DNA from: CAZNXJ01 sp964577115
GTDB taxonomy: Bacteria; Planctomycetota; Planctomycetia; Pirellulales; Pirellulaceae
Direction: 5' to 3'
NCBI GenBank assembly: GCA_964577115.1
Contig: CAZNXJ010000025.1
Coordinates: forward strand, 1-64,000
DNA length: 64,000 nucleotides
In this document: positions 17,177 through 25,906 of the stretch, piece after piece
Layout: every line of letters starts with the position of its first letter
Position numbering within the stretch: the first letter of the stretch is position 1
The notes under the pieces: model-generated
What the model saw: only the letters and a program-made list of their open reading frames with translations
What the model was told of the DNA's origin: nothing
The model's database searches: none
Made by a program: the position numbers and the translations under genes

Positions 17177-17220
17177 GGAAAATAAAAAGAGCGTCTGCCC
17201 GACACAGCGGGCAGACGCTC
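17177..17220 (-). terminator. Intrinsic terminator of the RIC gene
   Basis: GAGCGTCTGCCC (17189-17200), an eight-base loop and GGGCAGACGCTC (17209-17220) form a perfect 12-base stem. On the minus strand it is followed by TTTTTATTTT, a textbook Rho-independent terminator 30 bases after the RIC stop. The plus-strand side lacks a good T-tract. Confidence 0.9.
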
Positions 17221-17250
17221 GATTGTTTCAGGCCCCGAAAACCGGAAGGC

Positions 17251-17973
17251 TTACGCCGGCGTGATCGAACTCTCAAGAGCGATCGCACGGGGGAAGAGGA
17301 TGTTATTCTCTTTGTGGACATGCTGGTGCATGTCGCGCTCGAGATACTCGAGGCCGTCGAGCATCGCACGGTACGTGTTGCACGCGCCTTCAGGGACTCG
17401 GTAGTCGGCCGTCAATAGACGCAGCCGCTCGAGCGCGTCGCCGGCATGATCGTGCCCGCACTCCATCATGCGGATCGGATTGCCTACCGTCCCGAAAGGA
17501 AACGCCGGCGCGGAGGCCGCCTGTTCGAGCTGTCGGATCGCCGGAAACAGAATTCGCTCCTCTTTGAACATGTGAGGCTCCAGCTCCGCACGCAGCTCGG
17601 CAAAGGTGGATTTGACTAACGGCAGCTCCGGATGCGCCGCGCCGTGCACCTCGGCCACCTTCTCGACAATGGCCGTCAACCGAGGCAACTCGGACTTCAA
17701 ATACGCGTGATGCGTTTGCTCGATGTGATCACAAAGCGTGCTCAGCGGTGCGCGCGTCCAGTCGGTTCCGTTGCCCTCCGGCCGAGCCTCGAGCGCGTCA
17801 TGGAGTTCGGCGAGCACTTGCTCGGGATCCATGCGGCGGCGCTCGCAGGCTTCGCTGAGCGTCAACCCGCCGCCGCAGCAGTAATCGATGCGCAGGGTTT
17901 CAAAAACACGCGAGAGCTGAGGATGCTGCGCGACCCATTGCCCCACGGTCGTCTGGAGTTCGGCGTGACTCAT
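17251..17973 (-). CDS. RIC family iron-sulfur cluster repair di-iron protein (ScdA/YtfE-like)
   Basis: A 240-residue protein. The N-terminal DUF542/ScdA_N domain carries the typical RIDYCCGGG motif near residue 40. The rest is a hemerythrin-like di-iron domain with His and Glu ligands in HIEQTHHAYLKSELPRL, LEPHMFKEERILFPAI, CGHDHAGD and HQHVHKENNILFPRA. Family members repair iron-sulfur clusters damaged by nitric oxide or peroxide, in the cytoplasm. It converges with the AraC-DUF417 pair and ends in a strong terminator. ATG 17973 is preferred over an upstream in-frame start at 18009. Confidence 0.93.
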   Translation of the reverse strand: MSHAELQTTVGQWVAQHPQLSRVFETLRIDYCCGGGLTLSEACERRRMDPEQVLAELHDALEARPEGNGTDWTRAPLSTLCDHIEQTHHAYLKSELPRLTAIVEKVAEVHGAAHPELPLVKSTFAELRAELEPHMFKEERILFPAIRQLEQAASAPAFPFGTVGNPIRMMECGHDHAGDALERLRLLTADYRVPEGACNTYRAMLDGLEYLERDMHQHVHKENNILFPRAIALESSITPA

Positions 17974-18025
17974 CGTTCGTCCTCGCCCATGGAAAGGTAA
18001 ATGTGGCACCTCGGTGTGCTAAGGA

Positions 18026-18053
18026 AGTTTAAATCGCTAATTGTGGATGTCAA
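18026..18053 (-). promoter_or_regulatory. Possible promoter of the RIC gene
   Basis: On the minus strand TTGACA (18053-18048) and TAAACT (18031-18026) are spaced by 16 bases, about 50 bases upstream of the start codon. The -35 is perfect, the -10 four of six. I could not find a convincing NsrR or FNR-type site. Confidence 0.4.
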
Positions 18054-18186
18054 GGTCCAATTATGGGCGGCGCGTGAGAGAGTGGGGGAGAAGAGCGGGG
18101 GTGTGCCGGCCGGCAGCGGGCGGCCGAGCGGACTCGGTGCGATGGAACGATTGCCGCCAAGCGAAGTGGTTGGCCCGAGCGTGCGT

Positions 18187-18786
18187 CTAGCGTCGCTTGC
18201 GACTTGGCTGTAGTTCGGCGTGGCGGAAGCAGGCGACGAGATGGTCGTTCACCATGCCGACAGCCTGCATGAACGCGTAACAAATCGTGCTGCCGACGAA
18301 CCGAAAGCCGCGGCGTTTGAGGTCGCGGCTCATCGCGTCCGATTCGGCGGTACGTGCCGGCACCTCGCTCAGCGTCGCCCATCGGTTCTGGCGAGGCTCG
18401 CCGCCGACAAAGCTCCAGATGTATTCGTGAAACGTTCCGAACTCGTCCTGCACCCTGAGAAATGCTTTCGCATTGTCGATGGCCGACGCAATCTTCAGGC
18501 GATTGCGAACGATCCCTGGGTTGTTCAGTAGGCTTTCTTGCTTTTGTTGATCGTACTGAGCGATGATGGCAGGGTCGAAACCATCGAATGCCGCGCGGTA
18601 GTTTTCGCGCTTCTTGAGAATCGTGGCCCAGCTCAGCCCCGCCTGCGCTCCTTCGAGAATCAGAAACTCGAACAGCAGACGGTCGTCGCGAAGCGGTACG
18701 CCCCACTCGCGGTCGTGGTATTCAATGTACTGCTCGCCCTTGGCCCACGGGCAGCGGAATGGTTCGGAAGATCCCTTCTTCGCCAT
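18187..18786 (-). CDS. DNA-3-methyladenine glycosylase I
   Basis: A 199-residue protein matching Tag over its whole length: RCPWAKGEQYIEYHDREWGVP at the N-terminus with the first zinc Cys and His, LILEGAQAGLSWATILKKRE, NPGIVRNRLKI, and MVNDHLVACFRH with the last His and Cys zinc ligands. It removes 3-methyladenine from alkylated DNA. It diverges from a DUF488 gene with 32 bases between the starts. No Ada-type regulator is nearby. Confidence 0.95.
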   Translation of the reverse strand: MAKKGSSEPFRCPWAKGEQYIEYHDREWGVPLRDDRLLFEFLILEGAQAGLSWATILKKRENYRAAFDGFDPAIIAQYDQQKQESLLNNPGIVRNRLKIASAIDNAKAFLRVQDEFGTFHEYIWSFVGGEPRQNRWATLSEVPARTAESDAMSRDLKRRGFRFVGSTICYAFMQAVGMVNDHLVACFRHAELQPSRKRR

Positions 18787-18818
18787 ACGAACTTGGCTCT
18801 CAAAAAAACGACTGCATC

Positions 18819-19166
18819 ATGATTCGACTGAAACGCGCTTACGACGAGCCCTCACCGCGCGACGGCCTGCGCATTCTTGTCGAACGATTGTGGCCGCGCG
18901 GGCTCAGTAAAGACAAGGCTGCGATCGACCTGTGGCTCAAGGACGTCGCGCCGAGCACCGAGCTGCGCAAATGGTATGGTCACCAGCTTGACCGCTGGGA
19001 GGAGTTTCGCGAGCGGTACATGGCCGAGCTGGAACAACTTGGCGACCTGCTTGTACTGCTCAAGCACCGCACGACCGAGGGCCCCGTCACGTTCGTTTAT
19101 GCCGCCAGCGACGAGCAACACAACAGCGCTGTCGTGCTGAAGGAGTATCTCGAAGAGCGGATGTAA
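18819..19166 (+). CDS. DUF488 family protein
   Basis: A 115-residue protein with the family hallmarks KRAYDEPSPRDGLRILVERLWPRGLSK, DLWLKDVAPSTELRKWYGH, and VTFVYAASDEQHNSAVVLKEYL. DUF488 proteins are small, cytoplasmic and poorly characterised. ATG 18819 is preferred over a longer frame that would overlap the divergent tag start. Confidence 0.88.
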   Translation: MIRLKRAYDEPSPRDGLRILVERLWPRGLSKDKAAIDLWLKDVAPSTELRKWYGHQLDRWEEFRERYMAELEQLGDLLVLLKHRTTEGPVTFVYAASDEQHNSAVVLKEYLEERM

Positions 19167-19296
19167 CGCGGAAGCAAACGAAGAGCAAGCGCGGCCATGC
19201 CGCGCGTTGGCGTGCGAGCACTCGTCAGATTGTGTCGCACGCCGAGCGCCTGCCGGACAACGTGAGGACCGCGACCGTCAGCGACATCGCGATGCC

Positions 19297-20181
19297 CTAC
19301 GGGCTGCGGGGCGCTGTTTCCACTTCGAGATCACCCGCCGCGAACTGTACGCCGGCCAGTAGATGGCCGAGCATCCGCGGATCCCAGTACATGTGCTTGT
19401 TGTGGCCAAGGGCCGTGTAGAAGACGCGGCCTTTGCCGTATGTCTTGACCCACGCCAGCACAAAGTCACCATCCGTGCGCTGAATGTTCGGACGCGTCAA
19501 ATCGACGCTCGACGTATCGAGGCTGATCAGGACGCGCACTTTGTCGCGGGAAAACCGCCCGTCGAACTGGTAGATCTCTTCGTTCAGCGTCACCTTCTCG
19601 GCGAGAAACGGCCGCACAACCGGATGGTCAGGCTCTTCCACCGTGAGCGTGGCGATCTCGAAGCTGTTCCACGGATGGTTGACCGCCATGCCGCCAATCA
19701 TTTCCACATACTCGGGCCAGTCGAGCGACCCGGCGCAGTGGATGGCGGCGAACCCGCCTCCCTGCTCGATGTACGCAAGCAAATTGCGGAGGTGCTGTGG
19801 ATTGTCTAGCGGATTGCCGCACATGTTGTTGAACACGACGACGTCAAATTGCTTGAGCGTGTCGGCTTCAAACATTGCCGGCTCATCACTGATCACCGTC
19901 TCGTACGCGCCCGTCTTCTCGCCGATGATCTTCAGCGCCGCAGCTCCCCACGGAATCGAAACGTGCCGAAACCCGGGACATCGCGAAAAGACGAAGATCT
20001 TACGCGGCTTCTGCGGCGCTGCGTACGGTTTGGCGGGCGCCGCGAGCTGCATTTGCTCGAGATCTTCCTTCGGCACCACGGCCGAGGGGGGTACGGCGGC
20101 TTGAGCGAAAAGTTGCGGCGAGTAGGCCAGGGCGAGCCCGGCCACAAGACACAGTCGGCCGGCAATGCGCAGAGTCGTCAT
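19297..20181 (-). CDS. Secreted ThuA-like domain protein
   Basis: A 294-residue protein with a signal peptide (LCLVAGLALAYSPQLFAQ). The body is a ThuA-like class I glutamine-amidotransferase fold: KIFVFSRCPGFRHVSIPWG, FDVVVFNNMCGNPLDNP, YIEQGGGFAAIHCAGSLDWPEY, GGMAVNHPW and GKGRVFYTALGHNKHMY at the end. ThuA domains are linked to trehalose and related sugar use and are abundant in planctomycetes. It lies downstream of a Gfo/Idh/MocA gene on the same strand with an 89-base gap, a common pairing. Confidence 0.9.
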   Translation of the reverse strand: MTTLRIAGRLCLVAGLALAYSPQLFAQAAVPPSAVVPKEDLEQMQLAAPAKPYAAPQKPRKIFVFSRCPGFRHVSIPWGAAALKIIGEKTGAYETVISDEPAMFEADTLKQFDVVVFNNMCGNPLDNPQHLRNLLAYIEQGGGFAAIHCAGSLDWPEYVEMIGGMAVNHPWNSFEIATLTVEEPDHPVVRPFLAEKVTLNEEIYQFDGRFSRDKVRVLISLDTSSVDLTRPNIQRTDGDFVLAWVKTYGKGRVFYTALGHNKHMYWDPRMLGHLLAGVQFAAGDLEVETAPRSP

Positions 20182-20270
20182 GAGCGTTTCTCCAGAGAGG
20201 CAGGGGCAGGGATGACGCGTGCCGCCGCGCTCCGTGAACGTCGCGCGGCGGCCAATGGCCGGTGAGGCGG

Positions 20271-21623
20271 TCAGACCTGATGCAGCGACCAGCCTTCACG
20301 ATACGTGCGGCGGAGGTACTGCTCGGCCTTCGTACTGCCGACCGTTTTCATGTTCGCAGCGTCCCAAGTGAATTTCTCACCGGCACGCACTGCCACATTG
20401 CCCAACATGTTGTGCTCGATGAGCTGCCCCGCATAGGAGAAATTGCAGCTTGTGCGCGAGCCGGTTTTGCACGCCGTGATCCATTCGTCGTACTGCCCCT
20501 GCATTTCCTGCTCGGGCGGAACATTCGGCTGCGGGAGGACGATCATTTCCGATTCATCCGCCGGCAGGATCGCATAGCCGCCGTAGTTGACCCACAGCAG
20601 ACCCTTGTCGCCACTGAAAACGATGCCGTGCCAATCGTCGGTATTGATGGGCTTCGGTACGTCGGGCCGCTGGATGCCATCGTACCAGTGCACGCGTACG
20701 GCCGGGCGCGTGCCCGACGGAGCGTGTTCCCATGTCACCTTTGTCCAAGCGGGAGTCGTCTCGTCGTTGATCGGATCGCCCGTCGCCTCGACCGAAACCG
20801 GCAGCGTCAGGTTCAGCGCAGCGTACGGGAAATCGATGAGGTGGCTGCCCATATCGCCGAGCACTCCGCCACCGAAATCCCAATATTTGTTCCACTTCGC
20901 GCAGCCGGGCAGGTAATCAGGATGATAGGGACGCTCGGGTGCCGGGCCGAGCCACAGATCCCAGTGCAAGTAGGGCGGTACCGCGTGATCGCCGGTCGGC
21001 CGAGCCCAACCGCCGCCGTCACGCGTACACCAGACGTGAACGTCGCGCACCGGACCGATAACGCCTTCCTGAATCATCTTGGCGACGCGATGAAAATTCT
21101 CGGTCGCGTGCACCTGCGTTCCTTGCTGCGTTGCAACTCCCGTTTCCAGCGACACGTCGCGTAACAGCCGCGCCTCTTCGACCGAAATGCCAATCGGCTT
21201 CTCGCAATAGACGTGCAATCCGGCGCGCATCGCCGCGAGGCTGATCGGAGCATGCGTGTGGTCCGTCGTACTCACCACGACCGCGTCGAGATCCTTGCGT
21301 TCGAGCATCTTGCGCCAGTCCGTGAACTTTTTGGCTTTCGGATGCTGCTGTGCGGCGGCCTCCAAGTGCCGCTCGTCGACATCGCACAGCGCTACGATGT
21401 TTTCGCTCCGCACACCATGACGGTTCGCCGCCCCGCGACTGGCGACGCCAATGATGCCGATGTTCAGCTTCTCGTTCGGCGACTGGCTGAACACGCTCCG
21501 CGCGCTCGTAACAGCCCAGACGCCGACGCCGACCTGAGCGGCGTGCTTCAAAAACGTTCGCCGAGCCACTTGGGTGGCACCGCGATTCGACCGAGACAAT
21601 TGAGTGTTGGCTGGAGCGGTCAT
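20271..21623 (-). CDS. Tat-exported Gfo/Idh/MocA family oxidoreductase
   Basis: A 450-residue protein with a twin-arginine signal (VARRTFLKHAAQVGVGVWAV). The Rossmann part contains NIGIIGVASRGAANRHG, the family EKP motif in HVYCEKPIGISVEEA, and QGTQVHATENFHRVAKMI; the C-terminal part has GGGVLGDMGSHLIDFPYAAL. Such exported dehydrogenases use tightly bound NAD(H) on sugars or glycosides and are greatly expanded in planctomycetes. It is followed by the ThuA gene and preceded by the aminotransferase on the same strand. Confidence 0.9.
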   Translation of the reverse strand: MTAPANTQLSRSNRGATQVARRTFLKHAAQVGVGVWAVTSARSVFSQSPNEKLNIGIIGVASRGAANRHGVRSENIVALCDVDERHLEAAAQQHPKAKKFTDWRKMLERKDLDAVVVSTTDHTHAPISLAAMRAGLHVYCEKPIGISVEEARLLRDVSLETGVATQQGTQVHATENFHRVAKMIQEGVIGPVRDVHVWCTRDGGGWARPTGDHAVPPYLHWDLWLGPAPERPYHPDYLPGCAKWNKYWDFGGGVLGDMGSHLIDFPYAALNLTLPVSVEATGDPINDETTPAWTKVTWEHAPSGTRPAVRVHWYDGIQRPDVPKPINTDDWHGIVFSGDKGLLWVNYGGYAILPADESEMIVLPQPNVPPEQEMQGQYDEWITACKTGSRTSCNFSYAGQLIEHNMLGNVAVRAGEKFTWDAANMKTVGSTKAEQYLRRTYREGWSLHQV

Positions 21624-21685
21624 GGTTGTTCTGCCGGCTTGAGAGAAGGAAGAAAAACGCAGGAAAACGTTGTTCCAGTCGGAAG

Positions 21686-23044
21686 CTACGAGGGCCGCCC
21701 CGCGGCGGCCGGCGCTTCTCGTAAGGCACGCAGCGCTGCATCGGTAGCTTGAAGAGTTTGTGCGATGTCGTCCTCGGTGTGCGCGTAACTGATGCTGCTC
21801 TGCTTGACCGGCGCCGGGAATACATAGATGCCCCGTTCGATTAATGCCTTCCGATAAGCGGCATCGAATTCGAAGTCGTGGTTTTCAAGTACATCCCACC
21901 AGCATGTCGGCGCCGAATCGCAGAAGTAAACACAATGAGCGCTGCCGATCCGACTGATCGTGGCAGTCATCTGATGTTCGGCGAACAATGCGCGCTGGCC
22001 CGCTTCGAGCTTCTGCGCGAGCCGCTCGAGATGCCCATAAACATCAAGCTGCGGGTCGCGAAGTTTGCGGAGCGTTGCGATCGCTCCGGCCACTGTCAGC
22101 GGATGCGAATTGTAGGTGCCGGCAACCAGCACGCGCCGAGCCGGATCGTCTATCGTGGCGAGGTCCATGTACTCGGTCTTGCCCGCCAGCGCCGCGATTG
22201 GCAGACCGTTGGCGAACGCCTTGCCGAAGGTGCTGAGGTCGGGCGCGACTCCGCAGAGCTGCTGATAGCCACCGAGACTCGCACGGAATCCCGTCTTCAC
22301 CTCGTCAAAGATCAGCAGAAATTGGTGCTCGTCCGCGAGTTGTCGGAGCCCTTCGAGATAACCGGGCGCGGGCGGAACGACGCCAATGTTTTGAAGTACG
22401 GGCTCGGTGATTAGGCAGGCGATGGCATAGCGCCGGGCGACCCGGTCGATCGCTTCGAGGTCGTTGAACTCGACCGCGTGCATCAGCGCCTGCTCTTCGG
22501 CAGGAATCCCCGCGGTGATGGGAACAACCGGATACTCGTCGCCGACAACACGCTCGCCGCCAAGCTGCTCGCGCGAGCTCATCAAGTTCGCGGCTACCGC
22601 ATTGTGATGGCCGTTGTAGCTGCCTTGGATAAGCAGCACGTGCGAACGACCCGTGGCGGCGCGAGCGACGCGAATCGCCTGCGCGGTCGCTTCCGATCCC
22701 GTGTTGAAGAACTGAACCTTCTCGGCGAACGGCACGCTGTCCACAAACAGTTCGGCAAGCTCGCCTTCTTCGGCCGTCGGGCCCGTTCCGTAATTCGAAC
22801 GGCCGGAACGCAGCGCGTCGGCGATCGCCTGATTCACGTCGGGGTCGTTGTGCCCGAGGATGTACGGTGCAAACCCGGCGTGGTAGTCGAGGTACTCGCG
22901 CCCGTCGACATCCCACATGCGGCTCCCTTCCGCTCGGCAAAACGCAATCAGCGGGTCCGCTTTGCGATTCAGCGACCCCAGCCCGCCCGGGATCCAACGC
23001 GCGTTGTGCTCGAGCAACGCTTGGCTGCGTGAATGGTCCGTCAT
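21686..23044 (-). CDS. Class III PLP aminotransferase, glutamate-1-semialdehyde aminomutase-like
   Basis: A 452-residue fold-type I PLP enzyme. YLDYHAGFAPYILGHNDP, VQFFNTGSEATAQAIRVARAATG, IQGSYNGHHNA, FLLIFDEVKTGFR (PLP-pyridine Asp) and the Schiff-base Lys275 in FGKAFANGLPIAAL are clear. It resembles glutamate-1-semialdehyde 2,1-aminomutase, but the genetic setting is sugar catabolism, not heme synthesis, so an omega-transaminase acting on a keto- or amino-sugar-derived intermediate is more likely. It diverges from a GntR gene with 95 bases between starts and shares a likely regulatory region. Confidence 0.88.
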   Translation of the reverse strand: MTDHSRSQALLEHNARWIPGGLGSLNRKADPLIAFCRAEGSRMWDVDGREYLDYHAGFAPYILGHNDPDVNQAIADALRSGRSNYGTGPTAEEGELAELFVDSVPFAEKVQFFNTGSEATAQAIRVARAATGRSHVLLIQGSYNGHHNAVAANLMSSREQLGGERVVGDEYPVVPITAGIPAEEQALMHAVEFNDLEAIDRVARRYAIACLITEPVLQNIGVVPPAPGYLEGLRQLADEHQFLLIFDEVKTGFRASLGGYQQLCGVAPDLSTFGKAFANGLPIAALAGKTEYMDLATIDDPARRVLVAGTYNSHPLTVAGAIATLRKLRDPQLDVYGHLERLAQKLEAGQRALFAEHQMTATISRIGSAHCVYFCDSAPTCWWDVLENHDFEFDAAYRKALIERGIYVFPAPVKQSSISYAHTEDDIAQTLQATDAALRALREAPAAAGRPS

Positions 23045-23098
23045 GCTCTGCCCTATGCAAACACGCTCGCCGCCCGCCGGCTGACGAAGCGATGGCTA

Positions 23099-23131
23099 TC
23101 TTGTTGACAGAAAACGCGAGTTCTTGTTAAC
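23099..23131. promoter_or_regulatory. Direct repeats TCTTGTTGAC/TCTTGTTAAC and possible leaderless promoter
   Basis: Two near-identical 10-mers at 23099-23108 and 23122-23131, 23 bases apart, lie between the divergent aminotransferase and gntR genes. The first contains the near-palindrome TGT-TG-ACA, similar to GntR half-site patterns. TTGACA at 23104 and TTAACG at 23127 are 17 bases apart; a start near 23139 would fall on the gntR ATG, and no Shine-Dalgarno sequence is present. Confidence 0.45.
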
Positions 23132-23139
23132 GTAATCGG

Positions 23140-23811
23140 ATGCAAAATGTAACGTCAATCCCCGCCGAGGAAAAATCGCCGAGCCAGCGCGAGGTGGCTT
23201 ATGAGAAGCTCCGTCGGCTGTTGATCCTCCAGCGCATCCCGGAAGGCGAGCGGCTGCGCGAGTCGGATTGGGCCGAGCAGTTGGGAGTGAACCGCGCAGC
23301 GCTGCGCGAAGCCTTCGCGCGGTTGGAAGCGGAAGGGCTCATCGAGCGTACCGCGACCACGGGTTACCAGGTGCCGATCCTCAGCGATGAAGAGATGCGC
23401 GAGATCCTGCGTGTTCGAGCGATTCTCGAGTGCGGCGCGATCGATGAGCTTTGCCGCGAGGGGGCTCCCGATCCCGAGCGGCTTCAAGCACTTGAACAAG
23501 CCTGTGACGAGCTGAGCGAACTGGTGGACCGCGGTTATTTGCTCGGAGCGAGCGAAGCCGATCGGCGTTTCCACGAAGCGCTCGTCGCTGCCGCGGGCAA
23601 CCGCCGGCTATCGATGCTCTATGAGCGTTCACCGCTCCCGATGCTGCATGGCCGGATCGTCGGCCGCACGGAATGGGAACGCGAGGTGCGCATCAGCCTC
23701 GAACATCACCGCCGCATCACGGATGCGCTGCGCGAGGGAGACGCCACAACTGCGAAAGAAATTCTTCGGGCGCATCTGGACGAGCATCCCATCTTTCCGT
23801 TGCACCACTAA
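23140..23811 (+). CDS. GntR family regulator, FadR/FCD subfamily
   Basis: A 223-residue regulator. The N-terminal winged helix has YEKLRRLLILQRIPEGERL and LGVNRAALREAFARLEAEGLIER, and the all-helical C-terminal FCD ligand domain has ILRVRAILECGAIDE, SEADRRFHEALVAAAGN and EHHRRITDALREGD, with His and Asp residues typical of metal-dependent carboxylate sensing. It heads the catabolic operon and diverges from the aminotransferase, so it probably controls both directions in response to a sugar acid. Confidence 0.92.
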   Translation: MQNVTSIPAEEKSPSQREVAYEKLRRLLILQRIPEGERLRESDWAEQLGVNRAALREAFARLEAEGLIERTATTGYQVPILSDEEMREILRVRAILECGAIDELCREGAPDPERLQALEQACDELSELVDRGYLLGASEADRRFHEALVAAAGNRRLSMLYERSPLPMLHGRIVGRTEWEREVRISLEHHRRITDALREGDATTAKEILRAHLDEHPIFPLHH

Positions 23812-23899
23812 CGTGGCCGACCAGCCGTAACCTTACGTCACGTCATTCCACTTTGATCTCACTGCGAAGAATAACCGCGAAGAGTCAGGAACATCGCGC

Positions 23900-24775
23900 A
23901 TGCGGAAAGGCATAACGGTACGAGCGTTCTCGAACTCGGTGGACTTTCTCGGAGACACCGGTTTTCTCAATAGTGTCGACGATTTCCGGCGTGTGTTTGC
24001 GGCGGCTCGCGAGCACGGCCTCGAAGGCGTGCAGCTTTACACGGAAATCGAGTCCGGCTTTCTTTCGCTCAAGACCGACACGAAGGTGCTGAAGGAAATT
24101 GGCCGGGCGGCGACGGAGTCGGGCATCACGCTGCCGAGCCTTGAGATTGCACCGCTCCAGTACAGCGTGACGTCGGATGATCCCGCAGAGCGCCGGCGCG
24201 GAGTTGAGGTGGCTCGGCGCGGGCTCGAGATGGCTGCCGAGCTGGGCAGCTGCGGTATTCTCTTCATTCCCGGTTATGTGGGGCTTCCGTGGGACAAGTC
24301 CGCAGCCCCCGTGAACTATGAAGATGCCTACCATCGCACGGCGGAAGCGCTCTCCCAACTTGGCGAGCACGCTGGCAAACTCGGCATGGCCGTGCATTTG
24401 GAAAACATCTGGAACATGTTCCTGCTCAGTCCGCTCGAAATGCGTTCGCTGATTGATCAGGTGGGTAGCCCGCACGTTGGTGTGTTGCTCGACGTAGGCA
24501 ACTGCGTGCAGTTTGGGTTTCCTGAGCAGTGGATAAAGATCCTCGGGCCGCGCATTCGTGAAGTGCATCTGAAGGATTTTCGCCGAGCGGTCGGGACAAT
24601 CGAAGGTTTCGTGCCGCTGCTCAGCGGCGACGTGAACTGGCCGCAGGTCATGGCCGCGCTGCGTGAGGTGGGATATGAGGGGTTCCTGATCCCCGAAGTG
24701 TTTCCGTATGCCAGCTACGGCGATATGGCCCTTGACCATACCGCGAAGACGTTGGAGCGGCTGTTGGAGTCATAA
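23900..24775 (+). CDS. Sugar phosphate isomerase/epimerase (AP endonuclease 2-like TIM barrel)
   Basis: A 291-residue protein with the xylose-isomerase-like TIM-barrel pattern: DFRRVFAAAREHGLEGVQLY, GITLPSLEIAP, LGSCGILFIPGY, GMAVHLENIWNMF (metal Glu), VGVLLDVGNC (metal Asp), and IREVHLKDFRR (His). Members isomerise or epimerise ketoses and keto-acids with a divalent metal. It opens the enzyme part of the GntR operon and its stop is 3 bases before the next ATG, indicating tight coupling. Substrate not predictable. Confidence 0.88.
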   Translation: MRKGITVRAFSNSVDFLGDTGFLNSVDDFRRVFAAAREHGLEGVQLYTEIESGFLSLKTDTKVLKEIGRAATESGITLPSLEIAPLQYSVTSDDPAERRRGVEVARRGLEMAAELGSCGILFIPGYVGLPWDKSAAPVNYEDAYHRTAEALSQLGEHAGKLGMAVHLENIWNMFLLSPLEMRSLIDQVGSPHVGVLLDVGNCVQFGFPEQWIKILGPRIREVHLKDFRRAVGTIEGFVPLLSGDVNWPQVMAALREVGYEGFLIPEVFPYASYGDMALDHTAKTLERLLES

Positions 24776-24778
24776 TTG

Positions 24779-25837
24779 ATGGCGAGCAAATTGAAGATTG
24801 GCCTGGTCGGAGCGGGCGATATTGGCCGCGTTCATGCCCAGTCGTATCAGCGTTTGGATGATGTTGAGCTGGTTGTGGCGCGCGGGCGTGATCCGAGCCG
24901 CGCGGACGCATTAGCGGCCGACGTCGGAGCAAGCGTGGCGGACAATTACGAAGCACTGCTCGCGGACGATTCCATTGATGCAGTCGATCTCTGTGTTCCG
25001 AACGATCTGCACGCTCAGTATGCTCTGGCTGCGGCGCGTGCCGGGAAGCCGACGCTTTGCGAAAAGCCGATCGCACTGACGCTCGCCGATGCCGAACAGG
25101 TTGTGGAAGCGTTTGTCAAGAATGGCATTCCGCTAATGATCGCGCATGTGCTCCGCTTTTGGCCTGAATACGAGCGTGGGCACGACCTGATAGCTTCTGG
25201 TTCGCTGGGCGCGATTCAGGCGTTTAGCGCTCGGCGTATGCTTTCGTTGCTTCAGGCGGTCGAGGGCGCAGAGGGGTGGCGCCGAGCGGCGCAGCGGACG
25301 GGCGGAGCGGCGCTCGACCTGCAAATTCATGACATCGATTTCATCCTCTGGACGTTCGGCATGCCGCAGCGCGTCGTCGCTCGCGGTGCTCGCAGCGAGT
25401 ACGGTTCGTGGGACCATGTTTATACGCTGCTCGATTACACCGGCGGGCCGGCGGTGGGTATTGAGAGCAGCTTCATGTTGAAGGGCGATCCGGTAGTGAT
25501 GGATTACCGCGCGGTCGGTGAACGCGCGTCGCTCGCGTTTTCCTTCCTCGCGACCGACTTCGCCATGCACGACCTGCACAGCGGCGATGAGCGAACCTCG
25601 GCCGAGCGTCCCGCATCGCTCGTCAAGTATCAGGGCGGGCAGCGCGACGAGATCGTTATGCAGCAGCCCGAGGACCCGGTGTCGCTCGCATTCGACAACG
25701 AACTGCGTGCATTCGTGCGGCTCGTGCGTGGCGACCGGACGGTGCGCGTGCCGACGCCTGCCGAGAGCGTGAATGCTCTGCGTGTCGCGCTTGCTTCGCT
25801 CGAATCTTGCGAGACGGGAAAAATCGTCGAGCTCTAG
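24779..25837 (+). CDS. Cytoplasmic Gfo/Idh/MocA family dehydrogenase
   Basis: A 352-residue protein without a signal peptide, unlike the exported paralogue at 20271. KIGLVGAGDIGRVHAQSYQR is the Rossmann nucleotide-binding motif, TLCEKPIALTLADAEQ the EKP motif, and GGAALDLQIHDIDFILW the active-site Asp/His region. It should oxidise an inositol-, aldose- or ketose-like substrate with NAD. ATG 24779 directly follows an in-frame TTG and lies 3 bases after the isomerase stop. Confidence 0.9.
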   Translation: MASKLKIGLVGAGDIGRVHAQSYQRLDDVELVVARGRDPSRADALAADVGASVADNYEALLADDSIDAVDLCVPNDLHAQYALAAARAGKPTLCEKPIALTLADAEQVVEAFVKNGIPLMIAHVLRFWPEYERGHDLIASGSLGAIQAFSARRMLSLLQAVEGAEGWRRAAQRTGGAALDLQIHDIDFILWTFGMPQRVVARGARSEYGSWDHVYTLLDYTGGPAVGIESSFMLKGDPVVMDYRAVGERASLAFSFLATDFAMHDLHSGDERTSAERPASLVKYQGGQRDEIVMQQPEDPVSLAFDNELRAFVRLVRGDRTVRVPTPAESVNALRVALASLESCETGKIVEL

Positions 25838-25906
25838 ACTCTGTCCCGAAACGCCATTTCCATCCAGTGCCATCGGTGCGTGCGAGAAGTGAAGGAGCGT
25901 GCTGCG

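Noticed and set aside
17177..17220. Bidirectional terminator for the DUF417 gene as well
   Set aside because: The stem is symmetrical but only the minus strand has a T-tract after it.
21686..23044. hemL, the heme-pathway glutamate-1-semialdehyde aminomutase
   Set aside because: Similarity is real but the divergent GntR and sugar-enzyme context argues for a different transaminase; symbol not assigned.
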